A DNA stretch of 64,000 bases from an uncultured Clostridia bacterium (GTDB taxonomy: Bacteria; Bacillota; Clostridia; Christensenellales; UBA1242), in contig CANREZ010000002.1 in the NCBI GenBank assembly GCA_947629745.1, positions 64,210 to 128,209 of the forward strand, given 5' to 3'. A program made the position numbers and the translations under genes. This document shows, in pieces, positions 10,061 to 20,819 of this stretch; the first letter of the stretch is position 1; every line of letters begins with the position of its first letter. The notes beneath the pieces are model-generated. The model was not told where the DNA came from. It saw nothing but the letters and a program-made list of their open reading frames with translations, and searched no databases.

Positions 10061-10591
10061 TTAATCCTTGAATGTGGCGTGATAGAGTTTCTTTGCAGCA
10101 TTTATTGAGACTATTGCGTCATGTCTGCCACCTAGTTTGCCTATATCCACCACTTTGTTTTCCAGTTGTTTGTAGACTGTGAGGAAGTGCATCAATTCAT
10201 CGAATATATGCTTTGGCAATTCCTTAATATCCTTGTAACCATTGTATGACGGGTCGCCAAATGGGATAGCGATGATCTTCTCGTCATGCTTGCCTGAATC
10301 GATCATCTCGACCACGCCTATCGGATAGCACTCTACAAGGCTATTCATCTGGATTGGCTCGCTGCATAGCACGAATACGTCTAGCGGGTCACCGTCGTCA
10401 CAATATGTCCTTGGGATGAATCCATAATTCATAGGGTAGTGGGTGGCAGAATATAGCACACGGTCGAGCCTGATTAGGCCGGTTGCCTTATCCATTTCGT
10501 ACTTTATCTTACAACCCTTTTCTATCTCAATGAACGCTAGGAAGTCCTCCGCCTTTATCCTATCGTCTTCACATTCTCTCCAAATATTCAT
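10061..10591 (-). CDS. ppa: Inorganic pyrophosphatase (family I)
   Basis: EIEKGCKIKYEMDKATGLIRLDRVLYSATHYPMNYGFIPRTYCDDGDPLDVFVL; likely start at 10591. Confidence 0.93.
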   Translation of the reverse strand: MNIWRECEDDRIKAEDFLAFIEIEKGCKIKYEMDKATGLIRLDRVLYSATHYPMNYGFIPRTYCDDGDPLDVFVLCSEPIQMNSLVECYPIGVVEMIDSGKHDEKIIAIPFGDPSYNGYKDIKELPKHIFDELMHFLTVYKQLENKVVDIGKLGGRHDAIVSINAAKKLYHATFKD

Positions 10592-10892
10592 AAATTCTCC
10601 TAATTTCCAATATTTTACATAAATAATGCGTGCATTTCGCATAATAGAAGTATTGCAAAATGTCTTTTATCATTATATACTATTATTGCCACATTGTCCA
10701 AGTTTTGGATGATAATAGGCGCTAAAATATTTTCCTTATTCAGAAATTTTTGAGCCCAACATATTTATTTCAAATTAAAGTATGGAGAGGTTATCAAAAA
10801 TTATGCAAGTTGAATAAAAATATATAGAAAATATTTGGAACAAACGAAAAAATAAAGTACAATACAAGTAGTAAAAAATTGTGAGGTTAAAT

Positions 10893-13592
10893 ATGACTGA
10901 TACTATCTTGACAATTTTAAAATTCGCATTCATAGGACTATTTGCACTAATCATACTGCTACCTACTCTAGTGGGACTCGTCCGTGGATGGAAGAAGAGT
11001 TTATTTAGATTCGCATGGACCGCAGTTATCACTGTGGTGCTAATTTTTGTGGCAGGGGCTATCACCAAGATGCTCTTTGACATCAATTTGCCATTCCTGC
11101 CAAGCAATGAGGGTTATCCTCAGAGTATCCACGGATATATCGACTACACCATAAATAGCAATGAGCAATTAGCAGGACTATGCAGCAGCTCGCCAATATT
11201 TACCGAATTCATCGATAATGCACCACTACTAATTTGCAACGTCATTGTGTTTGAATTGTTATTCTGGGTGCTAAAGTGGTTGCTTTGGCCAGTATATGCT
11301 ATCATTGCACACTTTGTATGCAAGTACAAGACCGATGATGACGACAAACCAAAGAAACATCGCCTAATCGGTGGACTCGTTGGACTGCTCATGGGTGTGT
11401 TTGTGGCAGCTACTACATTCATGCCACTAGTGGGACTAAATGACGTCGTGATGAAGCTAGAAAATACCAAGGTCGATAGCGGTAACTCAGCATTGACCGA
11501 GATATTAGGAGAGAATGCTAGTGAGTACAAGCCACTGATATTATCATTCAACGACAACATGATAACGCCAGTGCTAAGATATACAGGAATTGAATTTGCC
11601 GACCGTGCAGTATTCGATTACCTCACTACAATCAAAGCCGGCGGTGCTTCAACCAACCTTAGGAAACTAGCTGACCAAGCATCCAAGGTGTATAGTGATG
11701 TGAATTTCATCATGAACTTTGATTACGCTACCGCGACCAAAGCTACGATGACGGGATATCTCACACACTTAGAGAATATAGTAAATGCTCTCATGGATGA
11801 CCCACTATGGGGTGGACTAGTCCAAGGAGTCGCAAGTTATGGAATAGATTACTTCACCGAGACCCCAGACTTTGACGAAATGTTAGCGGGCTACAATCTA
11901 ACTGATAGGAAAGAGGATGTTGTCGAGCACCTAAGCAACATTGGTGACTTAACTGCAACAGAGCTAAAGGGTGAGATACTAAATCTCATTGGCATTGCAA
12001 AGACGATGAATAGCACGGAGCTCCTTGCAACCATCGTCCGTGGCGAGACCAGTGATATCCACGCATTAACACAATTATATCCAGAGGACTTAGAGAACTT
12101 CGCACAGAGCCTATCTACAAGCATCAATAACCTAAAAGTTGTGAAAGAAATATTCCCAATCGCTATGGAGATTGGTGTCAATATGATGTGCGATTACTTC
12201 AGTATCGAGCAAAATATTACAGTATCCAACGACTATGACGATTACAAAGAATCCATCTCTGAGATCATCTCAGCTGCATTAGATATATCCGCACTTATAG
12301 ATGAATCGAATAATATCGAAATAAATTCTGACACATTAGTAACCGTTGGTGCATTGATTGACACTATAAAGGATTCCGAGATTATGTCAGGCACAGACTT
12401 TAACGTGTTAGTGGAGTCTGCACTAGAGAATGTAGTAGAGGAGATGTTGCCAGACAACGATTTCACACCAATCATCACCGCACTCATTCCTAATATCACT
12501 CAAATTACAAGCTTTGAAAGTGATCTAAAGATCTTGGGAAAGGCTTTTGACACTATCAGTGCAGAGTATAACCCAGATGAAGATCTATCCCTAAGCCAGA
12601 TTGGTTCATGGCTGGATCTATTAAAGGGTTCGGAACTTGTGAAGAAATCACTTGGAACTTTAGCCGATACTATCGCAGATATGTTCATTGATGAGTCAGT
12701 TGTCACTGATGAGAATATCCGCAATACTCTAAAAGATGTGATAAACAATATCCAACAAGTGGAGAACTTCGAAGAAGAATTAACAAATATTGAAAGTATC
12801 TATAATCAAATTAAAGGATTAAGTAATCTATCCTTTGATTCCATCAAACCATTAGTGGATGATATTGATACACTGATTGATGGTGGATCAAAATTACTCA
12901 CTCATGAAGTAGTCAACAAATTATTAAAGTCTGTGGTAAATGGACTTGAGATTGACGCAAAATATGCATCCATCACTGACTTGATTGCAGCAAACGTCGA
13001 CAATATGACCGCTGGCAAGAAATATGCTGATGAAGTAGAATTCATCCAAAATGTGCTTGATGCAATAAATAATGAGAATGGTCTTCAAGTCAAAGATCTA
13101 TTCAATAAAGAACATGAAAAATCTATCCTAGACGTAGACGGCAATAGCAAGAGCGTGCTCATTGACAACAAAGTTATCAAGCAAATGATGACTGTAACCA
13201 TCGATGAAGTAGAGGTTGAGGAGAAGTATCAAGGAATTGTTGATGTTGTGAAGGATCATCTCGATAACCTCGAGCAACTAGGCGAAATCATGGACGAGGT
13301 CCAATATGTGGCAGATAACCTAGATAGTCTAACAAGTGGAAATATTGAAGATATGGGTGAAACATTAAATGAATTAGTCGAGAATACCACTGATCTATTA
13401 GGAACTGAAGGTGTTAAGGATCTTGCTGACGCATACTTAGACAGTGCAATTCAAGATGCTATGACCAGCGAGGATACTGAGAAACAAGAAAAATTAGAGC
13501 AAGCTAAAGAAGAATTGCAACAAGCATTTGAGAGTGGTGGAGATATTAACTATCAAGAATTGATTGAAAAATATTTCCCAAAGAACGTTTAA
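10893..13592 (+). CDS. CvpA-like membrane domain with long helical extracytoplasmic region
   Basis: TM-rich N-terminus 'LPTLVGLVRGWKKSLFRFAWTAVITVVLIFVAGAITKML' then about 700 aa of acidic helical sequence. Confidence 0.5.
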   Translation: MTDTILTILKFAFIGLFALIILLPTLVGLVRGWKKSLFRFAWTAVITVVLIFVAGAITKMLFDINLPFLPSNEGYPQSIHGYIDYTINSNEQLAGLCSSSPIFTEFIDNAPLLICNVIVFELLFWVLKWLLWPVYAIIAHFVCKYKTDDDDKPKKHRLIGGLVGLLMGVFVAATTFMPLVGLNDVVMKLENTKVDSGNSALTEILGENASEYKPLILSFNDNMITPVLRYTGIEFADRAVFDYLTTIKAGGASTNLRKLADQASKVYSDVNFIMNFDYATATKATMTGYLTHLENIVNALMDDPLWGGLVQGVASYGIDYFTETPDFDEMLAGYNLTDRKEDVVEHLSNIGDLTATELKGEILNLIGIAKTMNSTELLATIVRGETSDIHALTQLYPEDLENFAQSLSTSINNLKVVKEIFPIAMEIGVNMMCDYFSIEQNITVSNDYDDYKESISEIISAALDISALIDESNNIEINSDTLVTVGALIDTIKDSEIMSGTDFNVLVESALENVVEEMLPDNDFTPIITALIPNITQITSFESDLKILGKAFDTISAEYNPDEDLSLSQIGSWLDLLKGSELVKKSLGTLADTIADMFIDESVVTDENIRNTLKDVINNIQQVENFEEELTNIESIYNQIKGLSNLSFDSIKPLVDDIDTLIDGGSKLLTHEVVNKLLKSVVNGLEIDAKYASITDLIAANVDNMTAGKKYADEVEFIQNVLDAINNENGLQVKDLFNKEHEKSILDVDGNSKSVLIDNKVIKQMMTVTIDEVEVEEKYQGIVDVVKDHLDNLEQLGEIMDEVQYVADNLDSLTSGNIEDMGETLNELVENTTDLLGTEGVKDLADAYLDSAIQDAMTSEDTEKQEKLEQAKEELQQAFESGGDINYQELIEKYFPKNV

Positions 13593-13606
13593 TATCTCTT
13601 AACAAT

Positions 13607-13640
13607 AAAAAAATGGATGGCCAATGTCATCCATTTTTTA
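13607..13640 (+). terminator. Rho-independent terminator
   Basis: aaatggatggccaatgtcatccatttttt. Confidence 0.85.
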
Positions 13641-13990
13641 CGGCCTAAGTTAAAAGTGAATATATTTTCTAGCCACATATATGTCTATGCCATATAAGAT
13701 TTGATAGATATAATAGGGGATAGTACATAATGTAGATGAGTGAAGTTAGTGAACTCATATTGAATTGCGATGGAAAGTGAATAATAAGTTTAAGTAAAAA
13801 TATATCAAAAAAGTATATTTTTCGACAAATTACATCAAAAATGTAAAAATTTAGAACATAATTTTAAAATTTTTGAAAAAATTTTAAAAAGTTTTGGCAC
13901 GGATATTATAGGTATATTGTAAAATATTAGTGTCAGGGAGCGATAGTTTTAGTGTAGTAACTTTTCCCAAAAATCACTATTACATAAGCC

Positions 13991-14033
13991 ACCTTGGCTG
14001 GGTCACACAGTTTGTGTGGCTCTTTTTTATGAA
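13991..14033 (+). terminator. Two adjacent hairpins ending in a T-run with no upstream ORF (possible 3' end of a small RNA)
   Basis: agccacc/ttggct then gtcacac-agttt-gtgtggc followed by tctttttt. Confidence 0.5.
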
Positions 14034-14042
14034 AAATGCGTA

Positions 14043-14071
14043 TTGACGAGACTGTATATAGGTGGTATAAT
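14043..14071 (+). promoter_or_regulatory. Sigma-70-type promoter P1 upstream of the 1135-aa surface protein
   Basis: TTGACG - 17 bp - TATAAT. Confidence 0.75.
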
Positions 14072-14132
14072 ATATATATATACTAAAGATATGAGCTTAG
14101 AAAAATTCTTCACTATTTCGTAAAATTGCATA

Positions 14133-14161
14133 TTGACGAATCGCAATTTGCGTTGTATAAT
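14133..14161 (+). promoter_or_regulatory. Sigma-70-type promoter P2 upstream of the 1135-aa surface protein
   Basis: TTGACG - 17 bp - TATAAT, 90 bp downstream of P1. Confidence 0.75.
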
Positions 14162-14203
14162 CTTTACAGGAAATATGAAATACAGAAGGAAGGTCGTAAA
14201 ATT

Positions 14204-17200
14204 ATGAAGAAATTTTTAATTTATTTGGCCGTCATTGTGGTGATGGTCGCGACAGGATTCACAATATTTGTTTTGGTTAGGGATGACGAGTATATGGAGC
14301 TTCCTACTTCTACTATGTATGTGAATATCGGAGACAGCTTTAAGGTAAATTTCGTGCATAACAATCCAAAGGGTCACACCAAGGTGAAGGTGCACACCAC
14401 AGATGGCAAACTCGAATATGACGAGTCAACCAAGTCATTTACCGCTCTGAGCGCAGGTAAGGCTGCTATCCAGTATGAGACCAATAATATTAAGTTTGGT
14501 ACTCTTACATGCTATGTCATCATCGGTGATGGTGAGAGCGCAGGTAGCCCATTCTACATCCAGACAGTAGAGCAATTAGCAATGATTGGAAAGGTCGTAA
14601 GCAACAATGCTGATGGCACTGCAAACTATGTGTATGGACCAGACAAGTATTACTCATTGCAGAATAATATCAATATTGGTGAGACCTTTGAAGACAACCA
14701 GACCGGATATTGGGTACCACTTTGTAGTGATGAGGCATTCACTGGTGTATTCGAGGGAAATGGTTACACACTATCCAATATGAGGATCAATGGAGACTCA
14801 TACAATAAATTTGTTAAAGATACTAATATTAATGGTATAGAATTACCATTTAATGATGTCGGTTTGTTTGAGCAAATTGGCGAGGGTGGCAAGGTACAAA
14901 ATGTCATGCTCGACAATGTGACAATCACTGGAGATTATGACAACGCAGGTGCTGTTGCTGGCGTCAACAATGGTACTATCGAGCGTGTCGGCGTCCGTGG
15001 ACTAAATGTCAATTATGACACAACCACAGCAGGCGCTGCAGCATTTGATGGTAACTTCGGTGGAATCACCGGTACCAACAATAGCCGTGTGGATAGAGCA
15101 TTTGTGGAGATTGGTTCTCTTGGTTTCGAGGAAACTAACATAGCAGGCGAAGTCACAAAGCATGGACTTGCTGGTAACATCGGTGGACTAGTTGGTCTCA
15201 ACAATAGCGCAATCATCATTAACTCTTATGTAAGACAACCAATTGAGAAGAAACTAGATGGATCAGTCGAAAAGACTGTAACCGGTGTATATGTCACAGA
15301 CAATAGCAGCACCGCATTTGGTGGAATCGTTGGTAAATTGACTCATACCGATGGTCAAAATGATGAAGAAGGTACAAAGTCTTATGTGAAGAATACCTAT
15401 GCTATGTTAAAGATAGATAATTTGAATGTAGATTCACAGGCAAAGATTGGTTTGATCGCAGGTATCTCTGAGTTAAAGAATAATGCAGAAGGAGAGCAAG
15501 CAAACTATCTATTTGGTAACTACTACAGGAATGACATGAATACTAGCTTCACCGCATTTGGTGACGCTGATGATAGCGCAAAGGATTCTGATACAGGCAA
15601 AGAATATATAGGTGCAGGTCTTACAAAAGATCAGATGAGAGTACGTACGAACTATGTATCAAATCTCGATGTGAATGATATCGAAGTGCTATGGTTCTCA
15701 ACCGGTGCATGGTTGATCGATGGCACATATACTCAAAATGATGGATATCCATATATCTCCACCCGTGAGAATAAGATTCCAGATAACTTTGTAAAAGGTG
15801 ACAAGGTCGATACTATCACCGAGATGACTCCAGATGGGAACTATGTGATAGATCATGATGTCACAATTGATGAGACTTGGCCATTCTGGGATGTAGAATT
15901 TAACGGACATATTACATTCGAAAACGGTGCAGCCCTAGTTGGTGACCCAGATAAGACATATTCAAAGCCATTATTCAGGTCATTATCTGAGGATGCTACA
16001 CTAACCAATATCACTGTCCGTGACTACGAGTTTGTAGCAGCACCATCAGCTGAAAATGACACAGCAGAGTTAGCAATAATTGCAGGACAAAATGCTGGAC
16101 GCATCGAGGGTGCAATTCTAGAGAACTGCTCAATCACTGTCAATGTGACAGATTTTGAGACAGGTGACTTTGAGAATGCTCCAGTTGAGGCACTATTCGT
16201 TTCAGGTATTTGTGCTACAAACCGTGGAACAATAATTAATAGCAAGATTATCGATACTGAGATTGTGATTGACAATCATCAGAGCGTGACCGTTCCTGCT
16301 TCTACTACTACACAAACTCCAACCCCAGCCGCAGCATTCAGAATGCTAGGTGAGGATGGTACTACATCAACTGAGGAACCAAAGACTGAGCAAAAGACTG
16401 TAAATGATCTAACACCTCATATGGTATATGCAGGACTAGTTGCTGCTACTAACGAATCTACTATTGATGATATAATGATATTAGGTACGAGCTCAGTAAC
16501 CGCAGAGGATACACCACAAGCATTGATTGATGGTGTCGTGATTGACAAGCAAGTGACTGGTACAGACGGCAACCCTACTACAACCAAGATTACTTACAGG
16601 GATTTACTAAATGTATATCTAGGTGGTATCGCAGGATCTAGCAAGGGTAGCATCTCCAATTGCTATAGCATGGCAAGTGTATCTGCTGGTTTCACTCAAA
16701 GAGATGACAAGACTGTGAAGAAAGTCGCTGGTGGAATCGTCGGATTATTGAATAACAATCAATTTGAGAATACTGCTAATGTGGTAGCTTGCCTAGAGAG
16801 GTGTGGTGTGACATCGGCAGCACTCGAGGGATACTATGTAGGTGGCTTAATCGGTGAGAATGCTAATGCTGGTAATGGTTACAATCATTCTATCGGCGTG
16901 AAAGTTGACGTATATGACAATCAAAATAGTGATTGCTATGATGTATTTAAAGTAACTTATGATGTGAAATATTGTTATGTCGACAATTCTACTATTGAGG
17001 GTCGTTATGCAGGTGGATTAATTGCTATAACTAATCAAAATGGTAGCTTCCTAAATTGCTATGTAGACGAAGTAGAATTGAAGGGTGCAGATCTAGAGGA
17101 TAGTAATTGGACTAGTGTCACTGCAGGATTTGTTGCAGTTACTGCAAACTTCCGTTATGTAAGGCCTTCAGAGGGCGGTGCATTATTTAGAAATACTGTA

Positions 17201-17608
17201 TTTGCTGGATGCTATAGCACTGCAAAATTCAGTGATAATGCTGGAACAAAATATTTACTTGCTCCAGGTTCACAAATTCTAAATATGCCACAAACTATGT
17301 TCTGGCTTGCTAAATGGGTTAATGATACGTTTGGATTAAACAATGCAAAGGATAGTATACTTATCACTGACAGTGTCTACGTCGGTAGATCAAATGCATC
17401 TATAGATAGTCTAGGCACAGGCTGGTGCTATTGTGGTGATAGGACTGACTTCACATCGTTTAATGATAATGAGCAAGTCGTAAAGGCATTCTCCGGACGT
17501 GCAATCTCTAATACTAGTAAATATAATTGCTGGATATATTCTAGGGAATTTACTCCAAGATTAATTGACGTGAAGTACTTTAATGACCAGACAAATTTAT
17601 TCCAGTAA
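14204..17608 (+). CDS. Large membrane-anchored surface protein with GLUG-like repeats
   Basis: N-terminal TM MKKFLIYLAVIVVMVATGFTIFVLV; repeated 'GGLVGLNNSAIIINSYV', 'GGIAGSSKGSISNCYS', 'GGLIGENANAG' motifs. Confidence 0.75.
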   Translation: MKKFLIYLAVIVVMVATGFTIFVLVRDDEYMELPTSTMYVNIGDSFKVNFVHNNPKGHTKVKVHTTDGKLEYDESTKSFTALSAGKAAIQYETNNIKFGTLTCYVIIGDGESAGSPFYIQTVEQLAMIGKVVSNNADGTANYVYGPDKYYSLQNNINIGETFEDNQTGYWVPLCSDEAFTGVFEGNGYTLSNMRINGDSYNKFVKDTNINGIELPFNDVGLFEQIGEGGKVQNVMLDNVTITGDYDNAGAVAGVNNGTIERVGVRGLNVNYDTTTAGAAAFDGNFGGITGTNNSRVDRAFVEIGSLGFEETNIAGEVTKHGLAGNIGGLVGLNNSAIIINSYVRQPIEKKLDGSVEKTVTGVYVTDNSSTAFGGIVGKLTHTDGQNDEEGTKSYVKNTYAMLKIDNLNVDSQAKIGLIAGISELKNNAEGEQANYLFGNYYRNDMNTSFTAFGDADDSAKDSDTGKEYIGAGLTKDQMRVRTNYVSNLDVNDIEVLWFSTGAWLIDGTYTQNDGYPYISTRENKIPDNFVKGDKVDTITEMTPDGNYVIDHDVTIDETWPFWDVEFNGHITFENGAALVGDPDKTYSKPLFRSLSEDATLTNITVRDYEFVAAPSAENDTAELAIIAGQNAGRIEGAILENCSITVNVTDFETGDFENAPVEALFVSGICATNRGTIINSKIIDTEIVIDNHQSVTVPASTTTQTPTPAAAFRMLGEDGTTSTEEPKTEQKTVNDLTPHMVYAGLVAATNESTIDDIMILGTSSVTAEDTPQALIDGVVIDKQVTGTDGNPTTTKITYRDLLNVYLGGIAGSSKGSISNCYSMASVSAGFTQRDDKTVKKVAGGIVGLLNNNQFENTANVVACLERCGVTSAALEGYYVGGLIGENANAGNGYNHSIGVKVDVYDNQNSDCYDVFKVTYDVKYCYVDNSTIEGRYAGGLIAITNQNGSFLNCYVDEVELKGADLEDSNWTSVTAGFVAVTANFRYVRPSEGGALFRNTVFAGCYSTAKFSDNAGTKYLLAPGSQILNMPQTMFWLAKWVNDTFGLNNAKDSILITDSVYVGRSNASIDSLGTGWCYCGDRTDFTSFNDNEQVVKAFSGRAISNTSKYNCWIYSREFTPRLIDVKYFNDQTNLFQ

Positions 17609-17642
17609 TAGCTAACTAATGATTTTATACAATAACTAAGTA

Positions 17643-17678
17643 AAAAAGGAAAGCTCGAGATGAGTCTTCCTTTTTTTA
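17643..17678 (+). terminator. Rho-independent terminator
   Basis: aaaggaaagctcgagatgagtcttccttttttt. Confidence 0.75.
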
Positions 17679-17931
17679 GTATTAGAATTGTATAGCAATG
17701 ACTTAGAAATTGTAGTACAATAAACGTGCAAGTTTATTTGATTATACACGCGTTGTTAGCGGGATAAGGGATAGAATGATATGCAAAGTGATATAGCTAT
17801 ATCTTAGAATCATTGCTATTTTGTCTTAATATGATTGCTATGATATCCGCTAATATAATTAAATAAACTATCCAATGATATAAAAGTAAAATTATATACT
17901 ACTATATTTGTCACAAGGCAATTATTTGATA

Positions 17932-19461
17932 TTAGAATAGTGGGGCAAATATTTTGATGAGGCCGCCTAAGAGTTTCTCATACCACTTCCTATGCTTGAC
18001 ATCACGCAGTGTGACCAAGTGGCAGGAGGCGAGGGTCTCATCCAAGGATTCCTTGATCTCATTAATGGAATTCGTGCCATAGAGCATGACACCATCTTCG
18101 TAGTGTAGATATAGACTCCTAAAGTCTAGATTGATTGTGCCCACACATGCCATATTGTTATCTGCAATGATGATCTTCTCATGTATGAATCCTGGAGTGA
18201 ATTCATATATCTCGACACCTGCTTTGATAAACTCTGCATAGTAACTACGGCTTAGATAATACACCCATTTCTTGTCTGGGATACCTGGCATGATTAGACG
18301 CACGTTCACACCCGACTTTGCTGCAATCTTCACAGCATCCTTTGTAGTGTTATCTAGTATAAAATATGGGGTAGTGAGCGTCAATTGTTCGTTTGCGCTA
18401 CCAATTAACTTGATATACGAATTGCGGTGCACTGGCTCAGGATTTAGAGGTCCATCACCAAATGGTTGGACGAAGCCCTGACCCTTGGCTTTCTCGGGCG
18501 TATATGGCTCGATATAGTCGTTAAACTCTACCTTTTTGCCTGTAGCAAGTTCCCAATTATTGAGGAACATGACTAGGAAATTTTTTACCGCTGGACCGGA
18601 AATTTTGATTCCTGCATCCTGCCATACTCCAAATGGAGTGTTGTCGCTAGCGTATTCATCGGCTAGGTTAATTCCACCAGATATTGCCTGAGTGCCATCT
18701 ACAACCACGATCTTCCTATGGTCTCTATAATTGCTAAATTGTGTGATCTGGAATGATAGTTTATTGAATGCAGCACTATTTATGCTATGGTTATTTAGCT
18801 TTGCAAAAGTGGTCTTATCTTCGAATCTATCTAGACATCCGAAGTCGTCATATAGCACTCGCACGTCCAGTCCCTCACGGGCTTTTTGCTTTAATATCTC
18901 AAATAATTCATCCCACATCTTGCCAGGTTTAATTATGAAATATTCTAGGAAGATATATTTCTTGGCAGATTTTACCATATCAAATAGGGCTTTGAAATAT
19001 TCCTTGCCGTTTGGCAGATACTCGCTATTTGTAGCATTGTACACTGGCATATTGGAAGACGAGCATATATACTTTGAGATAGAATATGCGTTTTGATTAT
19101 ATTTCTTTAGAGCAGTGAGGATATCTTCGTTTTGCTCTAGGAGTGAGGAATTGCGATAAGTGGTCTGCTGCCACACTTTCCTCTGTTTCTTCGTGCCACG
19201 GCGCTCCTTTAGATAGAGATATAGGGCAGTGCCAAAGAGTGGCATGATGACGATGGCAAGAACCCAAGTGAATTTGTAGGCTGGGCCATCATCCGAGCGG
19301 GAGATAAGGAATAGACACAGGAAAAACGACACTACCGATAATATTCCATAGTAGATAGAGCCGATGAATATAGTAAAGAGTACAAATACGGCTATATTTA
19401 CTAGGAACGATAGTGCTAATAAAAATTTCCCCGATGTTAAAAATTTTACAAATTTCTTCAT
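17932..19461 (-). CDS. cls: Cardiolipin synthase (PLD superfamily)
   Basis: Two HKD-type motifs (HRKIVVVDG; HEKIIIADNNMACVGTINLDFRS), N-terminal TM segments. Confidence 0.93.
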   Translation of the reverse strand: MKKFVKFLTSGKFLLALSFLVNIAVFVLFTIFIGSIYYGILSVVSFFLCLFLISRSDDGPAYKFTWVLAIVIMPLFGTALYLYLKERRGTKKQRKVWQQTTYRNSSLLEQNEDILTALKKYNQNAYSISKYICSSSNMPVYNATNSEYLPNGKEYFKALFDMVKSAKKYIFLEYFIIKPGKMWDELFEILKQKAREGLDVRVLYDDFGCLDRFEDKTTFAKLNNHSINSAAFNKLSFQITQFSNYRDHRKIVVVDGTQAISGGINLADEYASDNTPFGVWQDAGIKISGPAVKNFLVMFLNNWELATGKKVEFNDYIEPYTPEKAKGQGFVQPFGDGPLNPEPVHRNSYIKLIGSANEQLTLTTPYFILDNTTKDAVKIAAKSGVNVRLIMPGIPDKKWVYYLSRSYYAEFIKAGVEIYEFTPGFIHEKIIIADNNMACVGTINLDFRSLYLHYEDGVMLYGTNSINEIKESLDETLASCHLVTLRDVKHRKWYEKLLGGLIKIFAPLF

Positions 19462-19592
19462 AATCTCGCACTTAAATAATAAGTATTCTTATAATATTAG
19501 TCTTGGATATTATAACACAAGTATGTATTTTAGACAATAAAAAACTAATCTAGGCTAACAAAAAATGCAACATAACATTGCATTTTTTGTAA

Positions 19593-20819
19593 TTATCTGT
19601 ACAATAAGTCCTTTGACATAGATAGGACTTCGCTATAGTTATCCATCAGGGCTAGGCTTATCAATCTCTGTGCATCTGGGTCGAGTATTGTCACACTCTT
19701 TAGGTCCAGAGATTTTAACCATTTGGAAAATTCCAGTCGTCCCTCTCTAGATAATGTCAGGCATAATAGGACGTTGTAGTCCGTGCATAGACAGTAATTG
19801 AAGTAATATTCTAGTTTTGCGGAATCAACGTGCCTTAGCACTCTTTCTGCATAAGCCTTGGTGTTTTCGTTATGGTCGATCTTCTCACCAATTAGACAGA
19901 GCAAGGCGCTTCCTATATATAGGCTAGTGTATTGGATAGGGCAATGCTTGATGCAAGATAAGTTGTATAGAGCATCAGGCAGATATTCACGGTATTTGAA
20001 GCTATAGTAGCTATTGATCACGCGTTTGCAGCAGAGTATGAGATTTGCTAATCCCTCACCGTCATTTGCCACGAAATTGTTGTTGGAGAAATTGAGTAGC
20101 ATCTGGCATAGATTCTCCAATCCCTCATTCTCGCCACATATTGCTAGATATCCTAGCGCCAATTTGTCCTCATATTTTAGGTCAATCCAGCCGTTTGCAA
20201 CAAGCAATAATAGATTGCGCTTTATCACTTCATGGTCGCATCCACGCTCAAATTGATAGGCGTAGAGCAGATATTTGATTGCTGCTGGGATGTACTGTTT
20301 GCGTGTCACACATTCGAGCAGTTCCGGGTCGGAGGATAGGTTAGTGTTAAGTAACTTCTGCCCAACGGTAAATAATTTTTCCTTCTTATGAGTTAGGTCT
20401 TTTGAGAAAAGTGATCTCATGCATAACTCTAAGATATTTAGGAATCTTCTCTCGGAGAGGGTTGGGTTAGAAATATTATTTTGCACCTCAATGAACACTT
20501 TGAGTAGTTCCACCCACTCGGCATGGTCGATGATGCCAAGGATCAATAATAGGTCAATATCCTCGCATGAGAATGGTTCGATCAATTCCTTTTGTGGGAC
20601 GAATAATAGCATATTGATAAGATTTGGGTCAATATCTCGGTAGAAATCTTTGATAGCTACACGGAATTTCCTCCACAAAAAGTCCAGTGCTAGAGCATAA
20701 AACTTTGCTCTATATCTCGTGGTGATCTGGGAGATATCTCCGGAGGAGAGGATTTTGTTGGTAGATAGGATGCTCGTTAGTTGTTGCATCCTCTGGTCGT
20801 TTTCTAAAGTTTTACTCAT
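19593..20819 (-). CDS. Uncharacterised helical protein, second gene of operon with DAC-like protein
   Basis: 408 aa; ATGA overlap with the upstream ORF; no family recognised. Confidence 0.7.
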   Translation of the reverse strand: MSKTLENDQRMQQLTSILSTNKILSSGDISQITTRYRAKFYALALDFLWRKFRVAIKDFYRDIDPNLINMLLFVPQKELIEPFSCEDIDLLLILGIIDHAEWVELLKVFIEVQNNISNPTLSERRFLNILELCMRSLFSKDLTHKKEKLFTVGQKLLNTNLSSDPELLECVTRKQYIPAAIKYLLYAYQFERGCDHEVIKRNLLLLVANGWIDLKYEDKLALGYLAICGENEGLENLCQMLLNFSNNNFVANDGEGLANLILCCKRVINSYYSFKYREYLPDALYNLSCIKHCPIQYTSLYIGSALLCLIGEKIDHNENTKAYAERVLRHVDSAKLEYYFNYCLCTDYNVLLCLTLSREGRLEFSKWLKSLDLKSVTILDPDAQRLISLALMDNYSEVLSMSKDLLYR

